A DNA stretch of 63,363 nucleotides from Fluviispira vulneris (GCF_014281055.1 NZ_JACRSE010000008.1:1-63363), one strand, 5' to 3'. Shown: positions 16,095-25,371, counted from the first letter of the stretch. The notes: generated by a model from the letters alone, not told the origin. Made by a program: numbers and translations.

Positions 16095-16114
16095 ACCATC
16101 ATTTGATGGGTAAA
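16095..16114. repeat. 20-bp repeat with palindromic core, copy 2
   Basis: Identical to 331-350. It lies between the leftward HicB-like gene and the rightward 16185 gene, in the position of an operator. Confidence 0.6.
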
Positions 16115-16184
16115 TAAACAGTCAATCAAAAAAATTGTAATCGTTAAAAATCTTTGCAATCATATTAAGCGCAAGGAGAAAATT

Positions 16185-16472
16185 ATGAATGATGAAATTT
16201 TAATCAACGATGTTGATATTGAAAACGTGAAAAAAGAGTTTGAGATTTATATAAACAAAATAGCGACAGTTAATCAGTATTTAAAAAACGAGTTGGAAGC
16301 ATCATTTGTGCTGTTATCAGCCGCGCGGAAAAATATTGATATTATATGTGACAAATATGAAGAGCATTATCCTGATTTGTCAGAGCTATATCAAAAATTT
16401 TCTGATGATATTAACTCGTTTGAGAATGAACTAGCGAGTCATTTAGCAGCGCGAAATGTGAGTGAGACATGA
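16185..16472 (+). CDS. hypothetical helical protein
   Basis: 95 aa, acidic and almost entirely helical (VKKEFEIYINKIATVNQYLKNELEASFVLLSAARKNID). AAGGAG lies upstream. It overlaps the next gene by 4 bp. No family recognised. Confidence 0.55.
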   Translation: MNDEILINDVDIENVKKEFEIYINKIATVNQYLKNELEASFVLLSAARKNIDIICDKYEEHYPDLSELYQKFSDDINSFENELASHLAARNVSET

Positions 16473-16693
16473 GCGAGAGCTGGAAAGATCACAGAGATAG
16501 TCAAACTTGTATGAAAACAAGCGATAACAAATACTGTGTTAAAGTGTATTCATATAATAATAAAACAGTTTATAGAATATTTGAATGCGATAATCCTATT
16601 GAAGAAAGTTCTGATAAATACAATACTATTAACGAATGCAAAAAAAAGTTAATTGAATTAGGATATAATGAATCTCAAATAATAAAGATCTAA
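16469..16693 (+). CDS. hypothetical protein
   Basis: 74 aa, start coupled to the previous gene by ATGA. Strand-rich, polar (DNKYCVKVYSYNNKTVYRIFECDNP). The late motif begins 3 bp after its stop, so this gene belongs to the unit before the portal. Confidence 0.5.
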   Translation: MSESWKDHRDSQTCMKTSDNKYCVKVYSYNNKTVYRIFECDNPIEESSDKYNTINECKKKLIELGYNESQIIKI

Positions 16694-16695
16694 TA

Positions 16696-16713
16696 AATTT
16701 AGACAGTCTGTTC
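16696..16713 (+). promoter_or_regulatory. late-gene motif upstream of the portal
   Basis: AATTTAGACAGTCTGTTC, 31 bp before the portal ATG, followed 10 bp later by the AT-rich TAATTTTTATTTA. One of a family of similar motifs before late gene blocks. Confidence 0.6.
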
Positions 16714-16744
16714 AAATCCTTCTAATTTTTATTTAGGGGGATTT

Positions 16745-18148
16745 ATGACAAAGGCTCAACTCAAAAAACAAGCACAATTAAAAAATCAAACTAAAATAAC
16801 AAATTTAGATGGTTGGCAAGACGTAAAGCGTGGACTCGGATCATTTAAAGACAAACGTACAACAGCACATATATCATCAACAAATATAAATAATACAATT
16901 GCAGATCAACTCTACAGATTTGATGATATTGCAAAAAAAGTTGTTAATGATCTCGTTGATGACTCTCTCAGGGAGGGATTTAATTACGTTTTAAAAAGCA
17001 AAAAATTATCGGAGCAATTTAACAGAGAATTTAAAAAGCTTAGCTTGAGAAATCACATTGAAAAATCATGGAAAGATGCACGGAAATACGGCGGTTCAGT
17101 TCTGCTATTCGGATTTGATGATGGTCAAACAATTGATCAACCGCTAAATATTAATAGAGTTAGAGCTATTAAATGGGTAATTTCATTTAACAGGTATCAA
17201 ATTTCGGCTGAGGAAATTGACACAGATATAACATCTAAAAATTTTGGGAAACCATTGTTTTATAAATTTAACTCTACAAATAATTATACAGATGGATTTA
17301 AAAAAGTTGAGCTGTTTCATGCCTCTCGATGTATTCGTTTTGAAGGATCGGATATAGGGGAAGACGATTTTAAACGAAATAGTTATTGGCACGGTAGTGT
17401 TTTTGAATCGCTTTATACTCCACTCAGAGATTTTAATATCGCACATGAAAACGTGGCTGCAGCGTTTCCTGAAATCTGGCAGGGCATATATAAAATACCA
17501 ACATTTATAGACGCAATAGCAACAAATAATGTTGAGTTAGTTCAAAAAAGAATTTCAGCTATGGATGATATGCGCTCAAATTTTAGAGCTATTGTTCTCG
17601 GTGGAGATGAAGAATTCGATAGAAAATCATTACAGCTAAGCGGAATTCCTGAGTTACTCGACCGTGTTACAAATAGATTAGTTGCTGCAAGCGGAATGCC
17701 TCACTCAAAATTGCTAGGAGAGGGTAGCCAAGGAAATACATCTGGACGCACGGAACAGAGCGAGTGGTACGATATTGTATCACATAAACAGGAGCAATAT
17801 TTGCAACCGATACTTGAACAAATTGGCGAGTTTTTTAGCTATTATTTAAATAAAAATAGTGATGAAGAAATTGCGATAGAGTTTGCGTCCCTCTATCAAC
17901 AGGATCCGCTAAAAGAAGCACAGGTCAGACTACAAAACGCTCAGGCAGATAATTTATACATAAATAATCAAACATTGGATCCAGAGGAAGTGGCGGAATC
18001 TCGGTTCGGTGGCCTAAAATATGGAGAAAAAATAGTGCTGGATCAAAAAATAAGACGTGCAAATCGTGAGGCTGCAAATTTTGAACGCGAAAATATTGAG
18101 CAAGAAAATGAGTCAGATTTAGAAAATGAATCGGAAGATTTGCTATGA
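16745..18148 (+). CDS. phage portal protein (DUF1073 / Acb1-like family)
   Basis: 467 aa. Family features: FDDIAKKVVNDLVDDSLREGF near residue 60, a helical core, and GMPHSKLLGEGSQGNTSGRTEQSEWYDIVSHKQEQYLQPILEQI near residues 318-362, typical of DUF1073 portals. The portal is the dodecameric DNA gateway and docking site for terminase and neck. GGGGG precedes the ATG and the gene overlaps the next by 4 bp. Confidence 0.9.
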   Translation: MTKAQLKKQAQLKNQTKITNLDGWQDVKRGLGSFKDKRTTAHISSTNINNTIADQLYRFDDIAKKVVNDLVDDSLREGFNYVLKSKKLSEQFNREFKKLSLRNHIEKSWKDARKYGGSVLLFGFDDGQTIDQPLNINRVRAIKWVISFNRYQISAEEIDTDITSKNFGKPLFYKFNSTNNYTDGFKKVELFHASRCIRFEGSDIGEDDFKRNSYWHGSVFESLYTPLRDFNIAHENVAAAFPEIWQGIYKIPTFIDAIATNNVELVQKRISAMDDMRSNFRAIVLGGDEEFDRKSLQLSGIPELLDRVTNRLVAASGMPHSKLLGEGSQGNTSGRTEQSEWYDIVSHKQEQYLQPILEQIGEFFSYYLNKNSDEEIAIEFASLYQQDPLKEAQVRLQNAQADNLYINNQTLDPEEVAESRFGGLKYGEKIVLDQKIRRANREAANFERENIEQENESDLENESEDLL

Positions 18149-18996
18149 AATTCATTGAATACGCAAACAGAAAATCAAAACCAAATAATCGAGTTAAAAT
18201 ACAGGCAGAGCCTCCAATCAATTTAGAGCGTCAATTTCAAAGAGAATTATTTTACATATTAGAGCCAGCTATCGCAGAAATAAATAAATTAGTGCTTAAA
18301 AAACTACCAGTATGGCTCGACTATTACAGCATGAATACCGACGGATTTTTTGATCAAAACGAGAGTGACGAAAATAATACAGAGGTATCATCTTGGTTTG
18401 ATAAAATCAAATTAATGCTTGGGTTATATTTAACATACAAAGGCATAAAATCAATAATTAAAAAATACTCAGACAAAATTGTTAAATATTCAAAAGTCAA
18501 GCTTGATAATCAAATAATAAAAAAATACAAGATGAATCCATATTACTCCGAGGATAACATTGAGAAATCAAAACTATTATGGATCGATAGAAACATAAAT
18601 AGCGTCAACGATATTGCTAATAATTACGTCAACAAAATTCAGGCACATGTAAATAACGTAATTACAAAGAGCAGAGCATCTGAAAATAAAACAGATCATA
18701 TCAATGAGTTTAAAGCAACGGTTGATGTTCACGCGCAAAAAATTGAGGGGAACATTGCAAACCTCGCACGTGATCAGGTTTCAGGTTTCGACGGCGAGAC
18801 AACAATGATATTGCAAAATGAAATAGGTGTTAAAAAATTTATTTGGCAAACATGCAGAGATGAACGTGTGAGACCTACGCATCGCGAGCTAGAGGGACGT
18901 GAATGTGATTGGAATGATTTACCAAAAATTGCGGGCGAAACTGTATGGCCAGGCTCACAGTACAATTGCAGATGCACAGCAAAGCCTATTTTTTAA
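18145..18996 (+). CDS. minor head / head morphogenesis protein (MuF-like)
   Basis: 283 aa. The C-terminal 60 residues carry the MuF signature: KKFIWQTCRDERVRPTHRELEGRECDW, then GETVWPGSQYNCRCTAKPIF. These proteins sit inside the head near the portal and may be ejected with the DNA. Coupled to the portal by a 4-bp overlap. Confidence 0.88.
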   Translation: MKFIEYANRKSKPNNRVKIQAEPPINLERQFQRELFYILEPAIAEINKLVLKKLPVWLDYYSMNTDGFFDQNESDENNTEVSSWFDKIKLMLGLYLTYKGIKSIIKKYSDKIVKYSKVKLDNQIIKKYKMNPYYSEDNIEKSKLLWIDRNINSVNDIANNYVNKIQAHVNNVITKSRASENKTDHINEFKATVDVHAQKIEGNIANLARDQVSGFDGETTMILQNEIGVKKFIWQTCRDERVRPTHRELEGRECDWNDLPKIAGETVWPGSQYNCRCTAKPIF

Positions 18997-19005
18997 TCAT
19001 TTTAC

Positions 19006-19023
19006 AATTTAGACAGTCCGTTC
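19006..19023 (+). promoter_or_regulatory. late-gene motif upstream of the 19088 gene
   Basis: AATTTAGACAGTCCGTTC, 64 bp before the next ATG, followed by TATTTTAAT as a possible -10 region. Confidence 0.6.
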
Positions 19024-19087
19024 TCGCATCATTATTTTAATGCTGATTCAGGAAAATTAATTTCTGAATATATGGAGTATTTTGATA

Positions 19088-20191
19088 ATGGGTTTTGAGA
19101 TTTCTACAACTAATAGCGGACGCAGGATTGCAAATAGTGCGTTTGACGCAGGTAATGCTGAATCAGTAAATTTACAGGTTTTTAAATTTGATTACGATGA
19201 ATTACAATTTACTATATCAGTAAACGGTAAAATAGAACGAGCTATCAAAAAAATTTCGCAAAATTCATTTTGGTTTGAATCAGAGTCTTTAAAAATTTCG
19301 CCTGATTATTTAAAATATAAAACGAATATGATAATAGAGAATATTACAAATAAAACTATTTCTTTTATTATTTATGTTCAGCCCTGGATTGACCCTTACG
19401 ATAATATTATTAACGATATTTACGAGAAAATTAATAATATAACACCAGTAATTAAAGACAAAATTTTTCCAGTTATTGAGTTCTCTCCGACACTAAATCA
19501 GGCAACATCATTTACTCACAATTTAGATATAGCAACAGCAGATTTGAGTATTAAAATTATCGATTATTCTGATGCTAAATATTTAAAACACTCTGTGTTG
19601 GCTAAATTTTCTGGCAATGAATACAAATATGAAAATATTGTAATTGCTGGAAACAAGGCAAATCCAAAAAACTTTATAGATATTAAATTTATTGGAGAGA
19701 AAAGCCCAAAATATTGTCAAGCTAAAATTGAAGGAAAGACCTTTGTTCTTGAAATTATGGATTCCTCAAATAAGGAGTTTAAATATAAAAAAGCACTATT
19801 AAAAGAAGGAGAATCTGAGGAGGTTCAACACAATATTGAAACTGATTTCTCAAAAATTGATGTATTTGTCAAAATCGAATATTTGGTTGCTGGAAGAGCA
19901 ATTCATGTTCCAGGTAACGTTCCACGCAAAACATCATTTACAAAAATTCTAAATAAACAATTTTTGAATGTGTTTAATGATGTAGTGGTAGGGGAAGGCA
20001 ATCTTTCTGTATCAGTAAATGACACAAATAATCTAGTTTTCTCTAACACGGTTGATCAAAAAGCAAACCATTTTGACGCGATTGGCTATAGCGTCGAGTT
20101 AACAACATCTAAATTAGAATTGACTGCACATATCGAATTGTCACAGCTATCACGAAGTGCGCGTAGCGTTAACTACAAATATATTGATTAA
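19088..20191 (+). CDS. possible structural protein, strand-rich
   Basis: 367 aa from the ATG at 19088 (GGAG about 10 nt upstream; a TTG at 19082 is in frame). The sequence is beta-rich throughout, with no signal peptide and no known enzyme motif. Position between head genes and its own late motif suggest a virion component, perhaps a head fibre or decoration protein. Confidence 0.5.
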   Translation: MGFEISTTNSGRRIANSAFDAGNAESVNLQVFKFDYDELQFTISVNGKIERAIKKISQNSFWFESESLKISPDYLKYKTNMIIENITNKTISFIIYVQPWIDPYDNIINDIYEKINNITPVIKDKIFPVIEFSPTLNQATSFTHNLDIATADLSIKIIDYSDAKYLKHSVLAKFSGNEYKYENIVIAGNKANPKNFIDIKFIGEKSPKYCQAKIEGKTFVLEIMDSSNKEFKYKKALLKEGESEEVQHNIETDFSKIDVFVKIEYLVAGRAIHVPGNVPRKTSFTKILNKQFLNVFNDVVVGEGNLSVSVNDTNNLVFSNTVDQKANHFDAIGYSVELTTSKLELTAHIELSQLSRSARSVNYKYID

Positions 20192-20208
20192 TATAAAAGG
20201 AAAAATAA

Positions 20209-20700
20209 ATGAAATCAGTCGAAAATCTCACACGTGGTTATACGGAATCAGTAAACTCTGAGTTTGAGTTAGTTAAAAATAAGATCGATTTAAACGCTAC
20301 TGAATCAAAAGATAGCGATAAAAAAATCGTTGAACAGTTTGAAAAAACCAACTCAGAATTGCGTCATTTCATTGAGAGTGATGTAAAAGAGAAATTGGAT
20401 TCTACTACTAAATTACAAGAAAAAGTTAATAGTGAATTTACAAATAAGATTGGTGATTTGGAAAAAGGCTTTTATGAAAAATTAGACTCAAATACAAAAT
20501 TGCAGGAAAAAATTAATAACGAATTTAGCACTAAGGTTTCAGATTTGGAAAAAAGCCTAAATGATAAAGTGCTAAAAAATATTAGTGATATCGACGGGAA
20601 ATATAGCGAAATAGTAAACGAAATTAAAAAAAGCACTGATGATTTAAAATCAGAAATTGAACAAATTAAAAATAAGCTAAAAGAAATAATTGAGGGATAA
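20209..20700 (+). CDS. coiled-coil protein with internal repeats
   Basis: 163 aa, helical over the full length. A segment of about 30 residues occurs twice: LDSTTKLQEKVNSEF and LDSNTKLQEKINNEF, each followed by a K-I/V-x-DLEK stretch. It resembles a trimeric stalk and is probably a fibre shaft or a scaffold-like part working with its neighbours. Confidence 0.55.
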   Translation: MKSVENLTRGYTESVNSEFELVKNKIDLNATESKDSDKKIVEQFEKTNSELRHFIESDVKEKLDSTTKLQEKVNSEFTNKIGDLEKGFYEKLDSNTKLQEKINNEFSTKVSDLEKSLNDKVLKNISDIDGKYSEIVNEIKKSTDDLKSEIEQIKNKLKEIIEG

Positions 20701-20703
20701 TTT

Positions 20704-21504
20704 ATGACAAAATTATACGAATTAATAAGCAGTAGCGTAAAATCTTTAAATGAATTTATTAATACTCCTGTAACTTTATCATTTACAGATGAAAAAGAAT
20801 TTTATTTACCTTTCGACGGTGAAATATTTGTTACAGCATACAGAACAGGAAAAATACCGAAATTAGATTTAAAATTAGGCCAAACTGTAATTGAAGGTAT
20901 TGATCTATATATGGTCGATAATCAATTGTTTGATATATATTATAATAAAACTCAAAGCGCATCATATTTACCAGATTTTAGAAAATTTAGTATAAAGAAG
21001 GGCGATAAAATATCGGTAAATAGTGAACAAGATCCATGGGGAATAATGACTAGCGATAAAAAAATTAATCTTCCTTATTTAATTTTTAATGATAATATAA
21101 ACAAAAAAGAAAGGTTTAGTTTTTCTGATTTAAACAATATTGGTATAACAAACATGTGTCTATATTTTAACAATAAACACATGGGATTTCATTATGCAAA
21201 TGGTTCAATTAATGATGCTGTTTGTAAGTATAAAAATAAAAACGGCCAATTTCCTGGAGACGGAGGAAAGCCAGGTAATGCAAGAATAAAATACATTAGA
21301 ATGGAGAAAGTTGAGGAATCTGTTTGGGGATTTACAGTTACTAAATGTAGGCATCATCTAGATATAATGCATATAGATAATCCTGGAGATCCATATCCTA
21401 ACGGCTCAGTTGACATCGAGATAATACCAGATGAAAAAAACAAAATAAATTTTGACACTGAAATAAGAAATCTATTGGAGGGTTTTATTAATGAAATCAA
21501 TTAA
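20704..21504 (+). CDS. hypothetical protein, possibly virion-associated
   Basis: 266 aa, no signal peptide. Beta-rich N-terminal half (TPVTLSFTDEKEFYLPFDGEIFVTAYRTGK) and a glycine-rich GQFPGDGGKPGNARIKYIRMEKVEE stretch near residue 180. A carbohydrate- or collar-type structural protein is possible; no family is recognised. Confidence 0.45.
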   Translation: MTKLYELISSSVKSLNEFINTPVTLSFTDEKEFYLPFDGEIFVTAYRTGKIPKLDLKLGQTVIEGIDLYMVDNQLFDIYYNKTQSASYLPDFRKFSIKKGDKISVNSEQDPWGIMTSDKKINLPYLIFNDNINKKERFSFSDLNNIGITNMCLYFNNKHMGFHYANGSINDAVCKYKNKNGQFPGDGGKPGNARIKYIRMEKVEESVWGFTVTKCRHHLDIMHIDNPGDPYPNGSVDIEIIPDEKNKINFDTEIRNLLEGFINEIN

Positions 21505-21790
21505 CGAAATAAGAACAAATACATATATTAAAATCAATGAAAGCATTGAAGTTTTAAATAATTTAAACAGAATAATATATGATGGAAGCGATAATGCTCC
21601 TAAAAAAATTCGTGACGTTTTAGAAGACAAGGGGAAAATATCCCTATCATATTTAAAAAACAGCCTCGAATATTTAGAAAAAATATTAGAAGAAATAAGC
21701 AAAAGAAACAAATATTTAGAATATATGATTGATAAAAAAAATGAATGTGTCAACACGTTGAATACAATTATAGAAATGAGGAATTTATGA
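21491..21790 (+). CDS. small helical protein
   Basis: 99 aa, helical with heptad-like pattern (LKNSLEYLEKILEEISKRNKYLEYM). It overlaps its upstream neighbour by 14 bp and the downstream gene by 4 bp. Function unknown. Confidence 0.45.
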   Translation: MKSINEIRTNTYIKINESIEVLNNLNRIIYDGSDNAPKKIRDVLEDKGKISLSYLKNSLEYLEKILEEISKRNKYLEYMIDKKNECVNTLNTIIEMRNL

Positions 21791-22422
21791 GTCTAAATTT
21801 AAAACAAATTAATGAAAATTATGAAAAGATAATTGACATAGCAAGTAATAATTTATCGAAATCAAAAGAGCTTATAAAATTATCATCAAATTTAAAAGAT
21901 GATATAGAAAAATTCCAATTAAATTTATTTAATGTAACAAGAAATGTAGTATATACGGATAAAAAATCTCCTCAATTTTTGCTAGATAAGATGCATTCAA
22001 AAAAAGATTTTGCAAAAAATGTGGAATGCATGAAAAAAAATGCTTATACTATTTACTCTGTATTTAAAAATGAACTCACGATAGGGGGAGATATAAGTCG
22101 TGATTTTTATGAGTTAAGATTTATCCCTCTTTTTAATCATGTAGAGATGTCAAATATTTATTCATTAATAAAAGGAATAGTAAGCGAGTATAAAAGTGGA
22201 TATCTAAGCTCATATTACATTGATATGTATAAATTGCTAGAAGGCATTCATAATTCATTTTCAGAGGAATTGCGTCGCAAATTAATCGGAGAATTAAAAA
22301 TTAACGGCGCAGATGATTCATCTATTGAATTTATACTTGAATATCTGCGCCTTCTTTGTAAAATATTTGAATTACTTAATAAATACACATATGATTTTAC
22401 AAAAGATTTTATAGCAAATTAG
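21787..22422 (+). CDS. hypothetical helical protein
   Basis: 211 aa from the ATG at 21787, preceded by GAGG and overlapping the previous stop; an upstream in-frame ATG at 21745 lacks a ribosome site. Helical throughout, with no recognised motif. It ends 4 bp before the convergent lipoprotein gene. Confidence 0.5.
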   Translation: MSLNLKQINENYEKIIDIASNNLSKSKELIKLSSNLKDDIEKFQLNLFNVTRNVVYTDKKSPQFLLDKMHSKKDFAKNVECMKKNAYTIYSVFKNELTIGGDISRDFYELRFIPLFNHVEMSNIYSLIKGIVSEYKSGYLSSYYIDMYKLLEGIHNSFSEELRRKLIGELKINGADDSSIEFILEYLRLLCKIFELLNKYTYDFTKDFIAN

Positions 22423-22426
22423 CATT

Positions 22427-23293
22427 TTATTTTTGCGTGTAATATCTTAGATCAAAACCGTGAAAGATATTACATGTGTTAATATTTGAGCATTCTCCCT
22501 TTGAATAAAATCTAAATCCATAAACACGCATTAAAATGAAATCGTCTAATTTAATCGCAGAAAATTCATTATTTTTCAAACGTTTATTTAGTAAATCGCA
22601 GGTTTCATTCTTTTTATTATCGTCAGTATTTACTATAAAATCTAAATATGAATCCTTATTTTTTCCAGTTTTATAGCATATTGTATATGCCACGCCTTCC
22701 TTAACATTCCCTAAAGCACCCCAAATAGAAATTGTTACATTATAATTACCAGATTTAGGGCTACCCGCCGTTGATTTATCCTTATCAAATTTTATAACCT
22801 GTGGAATTTCAATGTATGAGTATTTATCCACGGGAAATAGTGAGGATTTATATCCGTATACAGGATCTGATTGATATGAGTCATAAAATGAACTTTTTAA
22901 AAATTTATTATTATAATCAAATTCTCCGTTTATTGGATTTTCAATTTTATATCCGCCAGTTTTATTATTAATAACAATTTTACCGCTTTTTCCTAAATAA
23001 ATATTTGATTCATTCTCATTAATTGGAACAGGATCAATAGGTTTAATTGGATCCACAGGTTTTGGATCGGGTTTCGGAGTAGGCTCTGGTGTAGGGTCAG
23101 GTTTTGGATCGGGTTTCGGATCCACGGGTTTTACTGGATCTTCTGGTTGCGGAGCAGGATCAACAGGTTTAACTGGTGTTGGATCTTCTGGTTTAGGCTT
23201 TTGCTCAGTGACATTATTATTGTTGTTACTCTTGTCTCCACACGATGCAACTAAAAGCGATATAACAGGCAATAAAACAAAAATTTTTTTCAT
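22427..23293 (-). CDS. proline-rich surface lipoprotein (cargo gene)
   Basis: 288 aa. Lipoprotein signal peptide at residues 1-18 with lipobox LVASC, a short Asn-rich linker, then about 60 residues of Pro-Lys/Glu-Asp-Pro repeats (KPVDPKPDPKPDPTPEP), then a beta-rich domain of about 190 residues. The repeat would act as a stiff spacer holding the domain off the membrane. It is transcribed against the late operon, as expected of a gene expressed in the lysogen. A phage-binding decoy, exclusion factor or host-interaction protein are possible. Confidence 0.75.
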   Translation of the reverse strand: MKKIFVLLPVISLLVASCGDKSNNNNNVTEQKPKPEDPTPVKPVDPAPQPEDPVKPVDPKPDPKPDPTPEPTPKPDPKPVDPIKPIDPVPINENESNIYLGKSGKIVINNKTGGYKIENPINGEFDYNNKFLKSSFYDSYQSDPVYGYKSSLFPVDKYSYIEIPQVIKFDKDKSTAGSPKSGNYNVTISIWGALGNVKEGVAYTICYKTGKNKDSYLDFIVNTDDNKKNETCDLLNKRLKNNEFSAIKLDDFILMRVYGFRFYSKGECSNINTCNIFHGFDLRYYTQK

Positions 23294-23362
23294 TTAAATT
23301 TCCTCAAAATAATTTAGCTAATAAAACTCTGCAATAGTAACATAATTTTAAATAGTTAGCAA

Positions 23363-23704
23363 CTATTCTAAGTTTTTTTTAAACAGATCTTTGTCTTTGA
23401 TAGATGAGTATTTGAGAAACAATTCAACTTTTTTCATGAATATTTTTTGACAAAATGGGCGCATTGTTTTTCCTTTTTCTAATTTGAATATAACATCATT
23501 TATATTATATAAAGCATATTTTTTTCTACCATTTTTCAAATAATCACATGGTTTAATATTCCACCTAGCAAAATATAGGTTCATTGCTTTTGGAGTTCTT
23601 TTTGTATAAAAACTTAATTCATTTAAAGACCAATTTTTATTTCTATCTAATTTATATAGACTATTAATCCATGCTGAACGAGGCCTGCTCAATTCTAATG
23701 ACAT
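23363..23704 (-). CDS. helix-turn-helix-like protein, paralogue of the 23664 gene
   Basis: 113 aa. RSAWINSLYKLDRNKNWSLNELSFYTKRTPKAMNLYFARWNIKPCDYL aligns with the next gene's product. The pattern suggests a small DNA-binding domain of the kind that checks a helix against a target. The start overlaps the upstream gene by 41 bp. Confidence 0.55.
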   Translation of the reverse strand: MSLELSRPRSAWINSLYKLDRNKNWSLNELSFYTKRTPKAMNLYFARWNIKPCDYLKNGRKKYALYNINDVIFKLEKGKTMRPFCQKIFMKKVELFLKYSSIKDKDLFKKNLE

Positions 23705-24086
23705 CGCGAAGATCCTTTTTAAAATTCGGATTAATTTTCAACTGTAATGCAAAAAATAGGTTCAGTTTAATTTCTAATCGTGATTTATATTTTGCGATAA
23801 TTTTAGTAAGCTCAATTATTTCTTTTTCAACATAATCAGGCTCAAGCAAAAGTTTTCGTTTAAATCCTAATGTAATATCTTTGCCTCTAAAAAATGCCCG
23901 TCTTGAAAATTTGCTAGCCTTTAAATAAAAGCTAGGTTTTATATTTAAATTTCTAATTTGTCCTTCTGCTGCGTCATTTGTTTTGCTAAATAATCTGGAA
24001 ATTTCTTCGATCGAATAATTATGGTCAGGGTTTAAATACGTGAGGTTAGCAGTCCATGCCGCCATTCGTCGTCCGCGTTTTTTCAT
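23664..24086 (-). CDS. helix-turn-helix-like protein
   Basis: 140 aa from the ATG at 24086. This start is chosen because the shared AATCCCAAAGCGGAGAC leader lies directly upstream; the frame is open back to 24134. It contains MAAWTANLTYLNPDHNYSIEEISRLFSKTNDAAEGQIRNLNIKPSFYL, matching its neighbour. The leader links it to early genes such as 3283-3711. Confidence 0.55.
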   Translation of the reverse strand: MKKRGRRMAAWTANLTYLNPDHNYSIEEISRLFSKTNDAAEGQIRNLNIKPSFYLKASKFSRRAFFRGKDITLGFKRKLLLEPDYVEKEIIELTKIIAKYKSRLEIKLNLFFALQLKINPNFKKDLRDVIRIEQASFSMD

Positions 24087-24188
24087 CTCTGTCTCCGCTT
24101 TGGGATTTGTCACGAGCAGACCGTGAGAATTCAAATGTAGTTTCGTCGGTCTGCTATTACGCTTTTATATTGCGCAACAGGAGGCGCA

Positions 24189-25355
24189 ATGTCAAATTGC
24201 TACAATATCGTAAAGATAAAAACAGAAAAACCTCACATTACCGACCAGGGTTTTCTTCGTTGTTTAGTATCCGCAACGCGGACGGGCGTTTTTCCTTACG
24301 TTGATAGCACTGGAAAAATACGCCGAGAATTGCGTCTCCCTGAAGAAGTGTTCAAAAAAGAGAGTATGGAATCATTGGCGAACATTCCATTCACTGATGA
24401 TCATCCCTGTGAGGCAGTCACTAGTGAAAACGCAATTAAATACACACGTGGATTAACAGGCTCACGAGTGTGGCAAAATAATGATTTACTAGAAACAGAA
24501 TTACTAGCGTTTGACAGTAACACTATAAATAAAATCTCGAATGGCAAAATTGAGGTTTCACTTGGGTATAACGCGGATAAGGAATTTGCGTCTGGCATAT
24601 ATAATGGCCAACCTTACGACTGCATTCAGCGCAACATTCGCTACAATCATTTGGCTCTCGTACCAAGCGGCAGAGCAAATATAAATGATCATCTCAGACG
24701 CGTAAAATTAAACTTAGACCACGACACTGACGTATCAGTAGAAATCGAAGACCAAAATCAAATTTTAAATAATGATTCACAAACAGAAAAGGACAGTACA
24801 TTTATGAAATTAAATTTGGATGGCATGGAACTAGAATTTGCAGATGCAAGCACAGCTATTGCAATAAAAAATAAATTAATTCAAGACGCGCTAAAAATTG
24901 AGGAAGAAAAAAAATTAAATTCAGAACTAAAAAAGCAATTGGACACAATTACAGCTCAGAAAGACTCGCTAGCGGTGAATCTTGACTCAGCAACTAGAGA
25001 AATTGAACAATTAAAAAGCGCACCAAAATTAGACAATAAAGCAATTCAAAATTTAGCAAGCGAGCTAATCGAGGTTAGGGAATTTGTAAAAACAAATGCT
25101 CCTAAACTTACAATTGATGGATTATCTAGCGACGAAATTAAAAAAATATTTGTGTCAGAAAAGCTTGGTAACGAGAGCATTAAAGACAAATCAAACGACT
25201 ATATTAACGCAGCATTTGATACATTTAAACAAATTAACATTGTTTCAAATGTCGATAACGATGCAAAATTTGTTTCAAAAGTTAAAAATACTGATGGAGA
25301 AAAATTATCGGCTAGAGAAATTTATATGAAAAATATTCAAAACAGAAATAAATAA
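24189..25355 (+). CDS. DUF2213 prohead protease-scaffold protein
   Basis: 388 aa. The N-terminal 170 residues match DUF2213: ITDQGFLRCLVSATRTGVFPY, IPFTDDHPCEAVTSEN, VSLGYNADKE and NHLALVPSGRA. The C-terminal half (about 225-290) is a coiled coil typical of scaffolds. In related myophages it precedes the capsid gene and shapes and matures the prohead. GGAGG lies before the ATG. An in-frame ATG at 24804 may start a separate scaffold. Confidence 0.85.
   Translation: MSNCYNIVKIKTEKPHITDQGFLRCLVSATRTGVFPYVDSTGKIRRELRLPEEVFKKESMESLANIPFTDDHPCEAVTSENAIKYTRGLTGSRVWQNNDLLETELLAFDSNTINKISNGKIEVSLGYNADKEFASGIYNGQPYDCIQRNIRYNHLALVPSGRANINDHLRRVKLNLDHDTDVSVEIEDQNQILNNDSQTEKDSTFMKLNLDGMELEFADASTAIAIKNKLIQDALKIEEEKKLNSELKKQLDTITAQKDSLAVNLDSATREIEQLKSAPKLDNKAIQNLASELIEVREFVKTNAPKLTIDGLSSDEIKKIFVSEKLGNESIKDKSNDYINAAFDTFKQINIVSNVDNDAKFVSKVKNTDGEKLSAREIYMKNIQNRNK
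24804..25355 (+). CDS. possible internally started scaffold (nested in DUF2213 gene)
   Basis: 183 aa, in frame with the larger protein. The ATG at 24804 has AAAGGA about 10 nt upstream and begins just before the coiled-coil part. This resembles lambda Nu3 inside C. The ribosome site spacing is long, so this is only a candidate. Confidence 0.3.
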   Translation: MKLNLDGMELEFADASTAIAIKNKLIQDALKIEEEKKLNSELKKQLDTITAQKDSLAVNLDSATREIEQLKSAPKLDNKAIQNLASELIEVREFVKTNAPKLTIDGLSSDEIKKIFVSEKLGNESIKDKSNDYINAAFDTFKQINIVSNVDNDAKFVSKVKNTDGEKLSAREIYMKNIQNRNK

Positions 25356-25371
25356 TAGGAGGGAAATTAAT

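Noticed and set aside
16701-16725. GTTCAAATC resembling a tRNA T-loop
   Set aside because: No acceptor or anticodon stem can be formed around it; it is part of the late motif region. I found no tRNA in the window.
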